Shown one piece after another: positions 55,722-64,000 of a stretch of 64,000 nucleotides of DNA. The translations under genes were made by a program, and so were the position numbers. This stretch comes from Proteles cristata cristata (taxonomy: Eukaryota > Chordata > Mammalia > Carnivora > Hyaenidae), in assembly GCA_017311185.1 (NCBI GenBank), contig JAESUZ010002721.1, positions 62,001 to 126,000 on the forward strand, given 5' to 3'. Numbering within the stretch: position 1 is the stretch's first letter; each line of letters opens with the position of its first letter. The notes under the pieces were generated by a model that saw only the letters and a program-made list of their open reading frames with translations, was not told where the DNA came from and did not search any database.

Positions 55722-55832
55722 GTCTTTCTTCCCTTTTTGTCTTTCCTCCTTTGTCTTTCTTTTCTTTCTTTCTTTTTCTTCCTCCCTCCCTCCCTCCCTT
55801 CCTTCCTTCCCTCCTCTCTCTCTCTCTCTGGC
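55722..55832 (+). repeat. Long polypyrimidine tract
   Basis: (TTTC)n, (CCCT)n, (CCTT)n and (CT)n runs make about 110 bases almost free of purines. They may be the expanded CT tail of the adjoining - strand SINE. Confidence 0.85.
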
Positions 55833-55917
55833 TCTGTACCCAGTGTGGGGGTTGAACTCATGACCCTGAGATTAAGAGTTGTGTGTTCCACCAACTGAGT
55901 CAGCCAGGTGCCACTAT
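55833..55917 (-). mobile_element. Short older CAN-type SINE
   Basis: GGGGGTTGAACTCATGACCC, GAGATTAAGAGTTGTGTG and CAACTGAGTCAGCCAGGTGC form the complement of a tRNA-like head. Confidence 0.7.
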
Positions 55918-55935
55918 TTTCTATTTTTAAATAAA

Positions 55936-58850
55936 CCAAAAGCCAGTGTCTCTGTTACTGGAATAGGGTCCTTAGCCCAAACCTAGGGCCAAGAGGCCCC
56001 CCTGGAAGAGAGGGCCTTTTCTCTGTCATCCCTGCCCCACCTGACTGAGACTCACAGCCCTGCGTCCTGGCGGGAGGAAGGGCAGAGCAGAACCAGATGC
56101 CCCCCAGCCCCGCCTGGACCAGGCAGTACTCCTGTGGCGTGGGGGTGGGGGCTGGGACTGAGGTGCCCCCCGGATGGGTGGCCTTGGGCCTTCACCCTGA
56201 GCTCTGCCTGCTCCCAGTCAGGGCCTTTGGGACAGCCTGTGCTCTGTGTCTACCTTTGCAAGGTAGGGTGCATTTATGTCCTGCTTTCTCTGGAAACCCC
56301 TTGCCTCAACATCAGGCCTCACCTCAGGCCGCCCCAGTCCCTCCCCGCCCCCCCCCCATGCCAGCAGCTCTGCCTCAGAGCCCCTGCCCTTCCAGTGCCC
56401 CCACGGCCTGGGGACTGCCGCAAACAAGCCGCGTCCCCCCTGCCCACCTCCGCGGGCGGTGGGGGAAGGGGGCGAGTCTCCGTGTTCCGTTCTGATGTTT
56501 TCTACAAATCAAAGTCTACATTCCAATTTTTATATCTTTTCTTTGACTCTGTGTCATATGATTGAATAATAATTTTATTATAAAGACCACTCTAAGAGTT
56601 CTCACTTCTGGGTGTTTGAGGTTTTACTGGGTGGCAAGGAGACGGCGGCCCCCTCGCGTCTTGGGTCACAGGGTGGTTCCCTGGTCTGTCAAGAGTCATG
56701 AGCCCATTACATCCAGACACTGGACACGCGAGCTCGGAGGGGCTGGTGTCTCCGTGTCACAGCTGACGACACAGCTGGCCGGGGGGCATCTGTGCCGGAA
56801 CAAAGGAGGCTGGGTGGGGGGCTGACGTGGTGAAGATGGGCTACCGCCCTGGGCTGGTCCGGGTGATGCAGGCAGGCCCCCGGCAGGGCTGGCTTCAAGT
56901 CCAAGTCCAGAGTCTGCACGGCTGCCGGCGCTGCCGGGGGCCTGCCTGGTCCAGGTTCTGACCCTGGAACAGCACTCGCCTCCTCCGGGCCAACGGGGGC
57001 CACTCAGGACGCGGCGCGCTGTGGCAGAGCCCCCAGTGCCTCTGGCAGTGGCAGCCGCGCGCCAGGGCCCTGGCTTCCCCAAGTGCCGGCATGGGTGATC
57101 GGCCGGGATCGGGAGTCACGGAGAATCAGAGGAGCCGGTGAGGCCTGTGTGTGCCGCGTGGTCACCGTGAGGCTGCAAAGGGGCCGGACGGCCTTACCTG
57201 GAAGACCAGCCGTGCAGGCTCCGAGAAGTTCTGCTCTCTGGTGAAAAGCAGTTGAAAGGAGGACCACAGGCACCCTGAGGCAGGAAGTCAGAACCTCTCA
57301 GCCTGGAGTCTGGGAGGGCTTCTCGGAGGAGGGGGCGTTGACGACCCGAGGGGGCAGACTGCGGTGAAGCAGGGTGGTCAGACAGCTGTGCTCAGAGGTG
57401 GTGCTTGCAAGCCCAGGGGCTGGCAGGGGGCTGGCCTCAGCGCAAGGAGAGTCGCGGTTTCGAGTTAGGGGTGGTCTTGTTGGAAGCAGCGAACCAGGCG
57501 GGCCGAGCAGAGAAAAGACTCAGGAACCCCAGGCCGGCGGAGTGCGGAGGTCTCACAGTGGGGACCTGCCGCGGGGCGGGCCTCTGGGTAAGCCGCCTTC
57601 CTTGATGAGGGCTGGAGGCATCCCCCGTATCCCCAGCCTGCCCCTTCTCGTTCGGACGGTGCGACCCTGCGCAAACCCTGATCTCTGATCCCTGCCTCGC
57701 CCTCTCTACCCTGTGCCCTGCCTCTACCTCTGGCCATTTGCTAACAGCACCCTGGCTCTGCCTGGGACACCCCGAGACCCCACTCAGGATGACTAGACCC
57801 GGAGTAACCTCCAGGAGCGTCTGGCCCTCAGCCACATGGTGCCACAGGGTGTGTGACAGTCTGACTTGACCCCTGAATGACATGGGCCAGCACAGCCATG
57901 CTGCGGGAGCACACAGTGGGCCAGCCGCTGCAGAGTCCTGGGGGGACCCTACCCCGCCTCTCAGAGAGCACGGTCTCTGGCTGGGGGTAGGTCCCGGGGC
58001 CCATCCCACCGAGTCAGAGGCCTACTCTCTCTGTCCAAACCACTCCTCTGCCAGTGGAGGGGAGAGCCCCTATTCCTGGTCACCCTGCCCTATGTTCTCC
58101 GAGGGCCTGGTGTCCTCGTGACCCCCACGGTGTGCAGGGCAGTGCACGCGGTGTCAGGGTCCTGATAGTCCCGGTGGTGACCCAGCCACCTGTCCCCAGC
58201 AGTGACCGGGAGGGAGCGGGCTGCTGGCCACTCTCAGATGACCACACCGGAGGGCGAGGACAGACTGTCGAGGCAACAGTCTCATGCTTCGTGAGTTCGA
58301 GCCCCACATTGGGCTCCATACTGTCAGTGTGAAGCCTACTTGGGATTCTCTCTCCCTCTCTCTCTGCCTCCCCCCTCTCAAAATAAATAAATAAAACTTA
58401 AAATATTTTTAATAATAAAATAAAATTTAAAAAATGTCCTCTTGGCCTTGATGCCCTGACTCCAGTCGAGCTAGGAGCTCATCGAGATTACAGTCCCCCC
58501 GGAGACCCCGGCCGAGGACACAGGAGGAGAGACGCAGGGCTGAGCCCGTGCCAACGCCACACGTCGGGCCGCTGTGACAGAATGGGGAGGAGGGATGTGA
58601 GAGCGGCTGGGGCCCACGCGGGAGAGCCCCTCGGAGAAGCTCTCCTCACTGCCAATGGCAGCCGGTTGCCAGGGCGATGCTCCTTTCTCCAGGGGTCAGC
58701 TCCCCTGGAAGGTCCAGCCCAGGGTTCCCCTGGGAAAGGAGGCCGGAGCCTGGGGGGCCCGGGGCTTGTGGGGGGACTGGGTGGGGTCGGAAGAAGCGCT
58801 CACGCAGCTGCTGCCGCCCCTAAAACGTAAGCGGTGCGTGTGCTTATACT
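55936..58850. other. Interval between HELZ2 and FNDC11
   Basis: GC-rich unique sequence with one 5'-truncated SINE near 58.3 kb. An AT-rich patch with AATAATAATTTTATTATAAAG near 56,565 could end a longer HELZ2 transcript. No exon recognised. Confidence 0.65.
58281..58436 (+). mobile_element. 5'-truncated carnivore SINE
   Basis: It starts at TCATGCTTCGTGAGTTCGAG, then CCCACATTGGGCTCC, CT-rich body and AAATAAATAAATAAAACTT tail; the tRNA head is missing. Confidence 0.88.
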
Positions 58851-58854
58851 CCTC

Positions 58855-58860
58855 TTTATT
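58855..58860 (-). terminator. FNDC11 polyadenylation signal
   Basis: Canonical AATAAA on the - strand (TTTATT on +), only 20 bases after the FNDC11 stop codon, so the 3' UTR is very short. Confidence 0.75.
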
Positions 58861-58880
58861 AGTGGATAAATATTAGAAAA

Positions 58881-59882
58881 TCATCTCTCGGAAAGTGTGG
58901 TCAGGGACAGGCCTGGCTTGCCCGGCCGACGGGGGGTGGGCCCTTCGGGGGGCCCCGGCCGGGTCTGCAGCGTGAGGCTGTCCCGCCAGGGCTCGTACAC
59001 CAGCGTGTAGCTCTCGGCTCTCTTGATGGTGAACTTGTAGGAGTGGTTGGGCAGCAGGTTGTGGATGTCAAAGGTGCAGGCGGCCACGGGGACGACGCCA
59101 CGCTGCAGGCTCTCCTGCTGGGTCTGCGGGTCCAGCAGCTTGAAGCGGAGCTCAAACTGCTCGGGCGCCACCGGCTGGGTGGTGACGCACCAGCGCAGGC
59201 TGACCCAGTCATGGTGGGCCACCGACTCCTTCCGGTCGAACATGACGGGCATCTTGGTGCTCAGCATGAGCCGGATGTGTGGGATCTTGGCGGCGCCGAT
59301 GTCGGATACCAGGCGGTGCTTGACGTGCAGACGCCCAGGCACCATCATGGCCAGGAAGCTGTCCATGACAGCCGACAGGTCCACCAGCCTCTGCTCCACC
59401 AGCCCCCAGCCCGCCAGGAAGGGCCGCGGGTCGGGCGACTCCAGCAGGGCGCCCAGCTCGGCGTGGCCGCGGCCCAGCTGCTGCAGCAGGTCCCCGAGCA
59501 GGAGCAGCTGGATCTTGGTCTGGGCCGCGCCCACCTTCTTCATGCGCTGGAACTTCCACGGGTCGATGAGCTGGAACATGGTGGTGGGCAGCACCAGCGG
59601 GTTCTGATCGCCCAGGGCCAGGTGCTTGGGGAGGACCTCGATGTAGTAGGAGCATTTCCTGAGCAGCTCCATGCGGGTGTGGTGGCGCTTGAGCAGGTGC
59701 GGGCTCAGGTCCGAGGTCAGGAACTCGCGCAGGGTGGTGCGGTGCTCCATGTAGGTCCTCCAGGCCTCCGGCTCCAGCAGCTGCTGATCGTCCGCCTCCT
59801 CCGCCTCCTCCTGGTCCCGGAAGGACTGGGGACTGTCCAGCTTCATCTTGTCCAGGCCCAGGCCTGTCACCTGGAAGTTCAT
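58881..59882 (-). CDS. FNDC11: FNDC11, fibronectin type III domain-containing protein 11
   Basis: A single coding exon of 1,002 nt (333 residues), read on the - strand. It starts [20 protein letters not shown] and matches the mammalian FNDC11 (C20orf195) N-terminus. A helical region ([40 protein letters not shown]) leads to a C-terminal fibronectin type III fold at about 220-306 ([40 protein letters not shown]). The basic tail is slightly longer than I recall for human (318). No signal peptide or membrane segment is seen. A splice acceptor (CTGCTCCCAG) ends just before 59885, three bases upstream of the ATG, so the 5' UTR exon is elsewhere. A start 15 codons further up lies in the intron and is rejected. 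Molecular function is not established. Confidence 0.95.
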   Translation of the reverse strand: MNFQVTGLGLDKMKLDSPQSFRDQEEAEEADDQQLLEPEAWRTYMEHRTTLREFLTSDLSPHLLKRHHTRMELLRKCSYYIEVLPKHLALGDQNPLVLPTTMFQLIDPWKFQRMKKVGAAQTKIQLLLLGDLLQQLGRGHAELGALLESPDPRPFLAGWGLVEQRLVDLSAVMDSFLAMMVPGRLHVKHRLVSDIGAAKIPHIRLMLSTKMPVMFDRKESVAHHDWVSLRWCVTTQPVAPEQFELRFKLLDPQTQQESLQRGVVPVAACTFDIHNLLPNHSYKFTIKRAESYTLVYEPWRDSLTLQTRPGPPEGPTPRRPGKPGLSLTTLSER

Positions 59883-60119
59883 TGTCTGGGAGCAGGGGTG
59901 GAGGGTGGGGTGTGAGCTGAAAGTCAATTGGCCTTTGCCACCTGCCCAGGAGCTCGCTCAGGGCAGTGGGGTGGCTCCGGGTCCTCTGTCCTCCCCCCGG
60001 GGGAGGGGCTGGTGGGGAGTGCATGGTCTCTCTGGAAAGAGGCTGCTGGAGGGAAGGCTGTGGATCTGCATAAAACTGGACACGGGGGGGCCAGCACTCC
60101 ACTGACGGTGTCCGTTGTG

Positions 60120-60270
60120 TGACACAGGGAAGAGCTGATACAATGGGCGCTGGGACAGGAACCCCAGCCTCTGACCAGCTGAGTGGCCTGGCCTAGGTCT
60201 CAGTTCCTCGTCTGGCAGGGGTGAGGGTGCTCTCTCGGGACAGTGCCGTGGAGAGGATTCAGCGTGACCC
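60120..60270 (-). mobile_element. MIR-like fragment
   Basis: TGACCAGCTGAGTGGCCTGG and CTCAGTTCCTCGTCTGGCAG resemble the MIR core (CTGTGTGACCTTGGGCAAG; CTCAGTTTCCTCATCTGTAA). Very old; orientation by eye. Confidence 0.45.
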
Positions 60271-60666
60271 TGTGCGTGCAGCACCAGACCCTCCTCGGGG
60301 ACACCACCGCCCTGCAGACCCCCCGTGCCTGGCTGCAGGTGCGGAGCCGAGGGCAGGGCTCACCCAGAGACAAGGCCAGCTGGTGGCTGGAGGCCAGCGA
60401 GGGTGGCAGGGGGGCCCCAGCCTCAGCTCTGAGGGATAATCATGCCAGCTTCTAGTTACCAAGTCCACGCTCTCATCCTTAATGAGCTCACCGCACACCA
60501 GACCCCTTAGAGTGGTGAGGTCGCCTGACCTCATCTCACAAATGGGGGCTTGAGGCTAAAATGCTCCGTAGCTTGTTCTCAGTTCGGAGTTTGAGCGCAG
60601 CCGTCACCTCCAGAGCCTGACTGTCCTGAGCTATCCCTGCCTTGGTTCCCAGCTCCGGCGGGGCGG

Positions 60667-60668
<2 letters not shown>

Positions 60669-60709
<41 letters not shown>
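60669..60709 (+). repeat. (GT)20 microsatellite
   Basis: An uninterrupted GT dinucleotide run, 0.8 kb upstream of the FNDC11 start codon. Confidence 0.95.
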
Positions 60710-60710
<1 letters not shown>

Positions 60711-60844
60711 CTGATCGCAGCCGCGGTTCCAGGACTGGACACGAGGGTTGGCCCCTGCACGCTGGGGCTCCTTGGAGAAGGCGCCAGCAATCGGGGTCCC
60801 AGCCACCCCCGGGGCAGTGAGACAGCCGAGATCCCAGGTGGTCC

Positions 60845-60960
60845 CAGCAACACCAGGGCTGGACGAGCTACAAAGAAAGCTCGCAGGGTGAGCGACCTGC
60901 CTAAGGCCACACTGCCAAGGGACAGTGAGGTTGGGACCCAAGTCAGTTTCCCTCCACAAA
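60845..60960 (+). mobile_element. MIR-like fragment
   Basis: GTGAGCGACCTGCCTAAGGC followed by CACACTGCCAAGGGACAGTG resembles the MIR segment GTTAAGTAACTTGCCCAAGG. Confidence 0.5.
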
Positions 60961-61199
60961 GGCCACCTCCCTGGGGCGCAGAAACCGAGAAGGCCCTGGG
61001 CCCCACAGAAAGGGCACCGGGGTGCAGTGAAGCGGGACTCCGGGGATCCCGGCCTTGTCCTGCTCTGGCCCCTGGGTCTGGGGGTACAGGGATGCCCCCT
61101 AGTCCCTCGGGAGGAAAACCGCCGAGGAGCTGGTGTGAGCTCCGGGGAAGGGGCGCTCTGCACCCGGACCGACACCCTCCTGGGCCTTCCAGAAGCCCC

Positions 61200-61560
61200 C
61201 AGGCCCACCCGCTCGCCCCGCCCGCGCCCAGCCCACCTGCCCGGCCTCCGGAGCGGAGAGAGCCTCGCGGCGGACTGTGCGCCAACTGTGCGCTGCGTCC
61301 AGCGAGTTGCCATGGGGACCGCGGGCCTTTGTGACGCCCCGCCCATCTCACAGGGTGGGGCGGGAGCCCGGGACCCTGGGGTGCGGGGAGGGAGCTCTCT
61401 GGTCCCAACACTCGAAAAGGAGCCACTGGTGCCTCGGGCCCCGCCCCCACCCCGGCTCAGGCGCAGGGAGTTACGGGGGAGGGGGAGCGGGGGGGGCGGG
61501 GCTTCGCTCCCTCCCGGAGGAAACTGGGGTGACGCCCCGCGCCCCGGCTTGGGAGAAAGC
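61200..61560 (-). promoter_or_regulatory. FNDC11: Possible FNDC11 promoter region
   Basis: A GC-rich stretch with CCGCCC/GGGCGG boxes and an X-box-like GTTGCCATGGGGAC at 61306-61319. It lies 1.3-1.7 kb upstream of the FNDC11 ATG, where a non-coding first exon is needed. The exact start and exon are not visible. Confidence 0.35.
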
Positions 61561-62559
61561 CAAGCCCAAAGGAGGGTTCCCCAGAGAGGAGTAAACTGAG
61601 CCGGCCGCCCCTCTGCAGGGACCCCGGCCCAGAGTCCTGTGGTCACGCTGCCCACCCGGGGCTGGGGGTGCTTGTCCCAGCCTCAGCGCTGCCCCGGGGG
61701 GACCCGGGGGGACCCGGGGGGAGCAGCGGTGACCTCGTGAGTGAGCACTTGTCACCGCAGGGGGCGGTGTAGGGACAGCCCTCCCTGAGGCAGCATCCTG
61801 CCTGGGGGGGGGGGTGCTGCCGCTGGTCACCTGTCTGGTCTGGACACATGGCATCTCCGCAGGTCCAGGGAGCCTGTCAGAGGGCTTCTCGGCCCCTCGG
61901 TGACCCCATCTGTGGCCCCCGCTGGGCTCAGGACCTCTGGGCTCTCTCAGCACGCTGGGGCCTCCCGCAGGCACTAGTCAGTGTCAGACACCCAGGACAC
62001 TAGCTGTCCCCGCTTGGGGAGGATGGGGAGGGAGGGGTGCTCTGCCCGAGTCTGTCCCCAGGGCAGGACAGCGGTGGGTCCTTTTCGGGACAGGGCACCT
62101 GTCCCCCAGCTCCCTGCCAGTCTGTTCTGTGTCCAGAGCCTCCCTCCACTGCACCCCTCCCCTCCGGGTGACCCCACTCTTGGGGGAGGCTTCCCTGGCT
62201 AGGCGCCCATCAGTGTACCCCCAGGTCCAGGCCTGGGCGGGGAGTCCCCGGGCGTGGGACCTGGAGAGGGAGCCGGTGGGTATGTTCCTGCCCACCTCTC
62301 TCTCTCTTCTGGGCTTTCGGTCAATGCGAGCTGTTGGTGGCGTTTTTCAGGGGTCTGAAGGTTGTGGGGGAGGCTGGCACTTGGAAAGGGGGGCGGGGGA
62401 GGAAGGCGCCCCACCCCCGCAGGCTGCCCCCCGAGAGGGACAGAGGCAACCCCTCCCCCCCCCCCATTCTCTTTTGGGCCAGGCATGCTTGGGGCTTCTG
62501 CCACCTCCTTGGGCCCGGCCCCTTTTTTCTGTTTAACTTTAAAAAATTAACCTCTTTTT

Positions 62560-62800
62560 TTCTTTTCAAATTTTTATTTAAATTCTAGTAAAAAAATTAA
62601 ACTCTTAATTTTGAGAGAATTATAGATTCACATGCAACTGCAGAAATAACACAGAGCCCATGTATTCTTGCCCCGTTTCCCTCGGTGGAAACATCTTTCA
62701 GAACATCTTGTCACGAAAGGTCACCCAGGATAGTGACGGTGGCGGAGCAAGACGCAGGACTGGTCCATCCCACGGGCCTTCAGCAACCGCCCCAAGCCCC
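62560..62800 (+). mobile_element. Probable old LINE fragment
   Basis: TTTTGAGAGAATTATAGATTC, CACATGCAACTGCAGAAAT and GGTGGAAACATCTTTCAG match a widely seen old L1-associated sequence related to the one at 34.6 kb. Confidence 0.5.
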
Positions 62801-63194
62801 CCTTTCCTCCAGCACCTGCTAACATCATCTCCATGTCTATAGCTGTGTCCTTCCCAAATGCACACCTTTGGGGACCAGCTCCTTCGCTGGGCATATTTCC
62901 TTTCATCGCTGAGTGACAGTGCCTGGCGTGGATGGACCAGTCTGCCCAGCCCTGTCTCCAGCCACCAGGCTGTGCTGCCCCTGGGCTGTAGGACCCATGA
63001 GGGTGGGGGCCTGGTGGTGGTGAAATCACGGGAGGAGAGTTCGCCTCTGCCACAGGCCCCCACCTTGTGTCCTCCAGAAGATGAACCCGTGGTGTGGGGC
63101 TCTGGGCTGCCGGCCTCAGCCTGAGCACCCAGGAAGGGCCCTCCTCACCCCAGCAGGTCTGTTCTGAACCCTCACTCGGCCCCTGCAAGCGCAA

Positions 63195-63320
63195 TGCTCT
63201 TCGAGACCAGGAAATGGAGGCAGAGAGGTCTAGCACCTTACCTGAGATCATACGGCTAGTGAGTCTACAGCAGGGTTGGAACCCTGTCATCTGAGCGCAT
63301 CCAGGGCTCGGGGTCCTCTC
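63195..63320 (+). mobile_element. MIR element
   Basis: AGGAAATGGAGGCAGAGAGG, ACCTTACCTGAGATCATACG and GCTAGTGAGTCTACAGC match the MIR core well. Confidence 0.75.
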
Positions 63321-64000
63321 CCCCATTCACGCCCTCTACACCCCCAGCCCCATCCAGCACCGTCAGTGGTGAGGGCTGATAAAGGGGGTGAGTGACAGCG
63401 TCAGGACAGGGGCCATCCTGGGGGCCTGGATGCTGCTGCACAGGTGGATGAGGTGAGGAAGGGAGCGGCGGGTCCCCGAACCTGGAGGCAGGCGGGTGGG
63501 CGGGCAGGCAGCCCTGAGGGCCGCCCACGGCAAGGTGGGCACAGGTGGCTCTCATCACTGGGTGCCTGATGCCAGGCGTGTGTGGTGCCAGGGCTGCAGG
63601 CAGTCTGGGGGTTGGTGGGGTGAGGGGACGGAGGAGGGCCCGGGCAGGGCTGGGGTGTTCTCTGCAGAGCCCACTGCATCGGGCGGACGAGGAGGGCCGG
63701 TCCCTGGTCACCAGGAGGAGAGCCATATGAGCCCGGTCCCCACCTCCCAGCACGGGTCCCTGCTCTGACTTGACGTGGTGAACAGAACCTCGTTTCCTCA
63801 TCTGTAGGGTGCCTGGAGGGTCTCTGTAGCAGGGGCAGGGTGGACAGCCCACTGGCTGCTTTCCTGTGGGCACCAGGCCAGGGGCCAGGCCCGAGGCCTG
63901 AGGAGGACCCCCGCTGCCTCTCCTCACGGCCAGACGGGATGTGCTGGGTCCAGGAGGCTGGGGCTCGGAGGGACTGGGAGTGCCCAGGAGGGATCTGCGT

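Larger units (their letters stand above)
59885..61200. other. FNDC11 upstream interval
   Basis: Contains MIR-like scraps and the GT microsatellite. Long - strand open frames in it come from GC bias and the GT repeat. A non-coding FNDC11 exon is expected here or just beyond. Confidence 0.6.
61600..64000. other. Gene-free end of window
   Basis: Unique GC-rich sequence, a LINE-like scrap near 62.57-62.8 kb and a MIR near 63.2 kb. SRMS, expected next by synteny, is not seen. Confidence 0.6.

Noticed and set aside
59883..59927. A 15-codon upstream extension of FNDC11
   Set aside because: A good splice acceptor (CTGCTCCCAG) lies between the upstream ATG and MNFQ, and the conserved protein starts at MNFQ.
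60536..61655. Long - strand frames (304 and 358 codons) upstream of FNDC11
   Set aside because: They include the GT repeat read as HTHTHT and are GC-biased, with no recognisable domain.
63265..63927. A 220-codon - strand frame near the window end
   Set aside because: It runs over a MIR element and has no domain or homologue; SRMS, the expected neighbour, is on the other strand and not present.

Overview
The window is mammalian nuclear DNA from a carnivoran, most likely a cat-like (feliform) species. The evidence is spliced vertebrate genes with GT-AG introns plus more than two dozen tRNA-derived carnivore SINEs. Their heads read GGGGCGCCTGGGTGGC on the + strand or GCCACCCAGGCGCCCC on the - strand. 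I cannot name the species.

Three protein-coding genes are supported, in the order GMEB2 (+), HELZ2 (+), FNDC11 (-). This is the arrangement of human 20q13.33 read in reverse, so synteny agrees with the protein matches. STMN3 should lie before base 1 and SRMS after base 64,000; neither is visible here.

Region by region. Bases 1-3,590 are intergenic with three SINEs. Bases 3,590-4,680 are the CpG-island promoter and non-coding first exon of GMEB2, with CCG repeats and five CGTCA half-sites. Bases 4,189-27,873 hold the rest of GMEB2: nine coding exons giving 536 residues, a SAND (KDWK) domain protein. Its last intron contains a 2 kb, extremely GC-rich minisatellite and an inverted pair of SINEs. 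The 3' UTR probably ends near 29,795. Bases 29,800-41,850 are repeat-dominated intergenic DNA: antisense L1 pieces, nested SINEs with clear target-site duplications, a 33 bp minisatellite that seems to have grown out of L1 sequence, and an orphan CpG-rich patch at 35.0-35.5 kb. Bases 41,850-43,190 are the likely HELZ2 promoter and 5' region, including a perfect RFX-type X-box palindrome. HELZ2 follows at 43,189-55,349, with 19 coding exons that splice in frame to 2,916 residues: zinc fingers, SF1 helicase 1, an RNB exoribonuclease domain and SF1 helicase 2. FNDC11 (58,881-59,882, -) faces HELZ2 tail to tail. Its upstream region holds MIR copies, a (GT)20 microsatellite and a GC-rich patch with another X-box-like site. 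Bases 61,600-64,000 show no gene.

The genes do not form a pathway. GMEB2 is a nuclear DNA-binding modulator of glucocorticoid-receptor responses. HELZ2 is an interferon-induced helicase/exoribonuclease also described as a PPAR cofactor. FNDC11 is a little-studied fibronectin type III protein. I found no new gene system. The most unusual content is non-coding: the two minisatellites, the inverted SINE pair, a distinctive SINE subfamily and the X-boxes.
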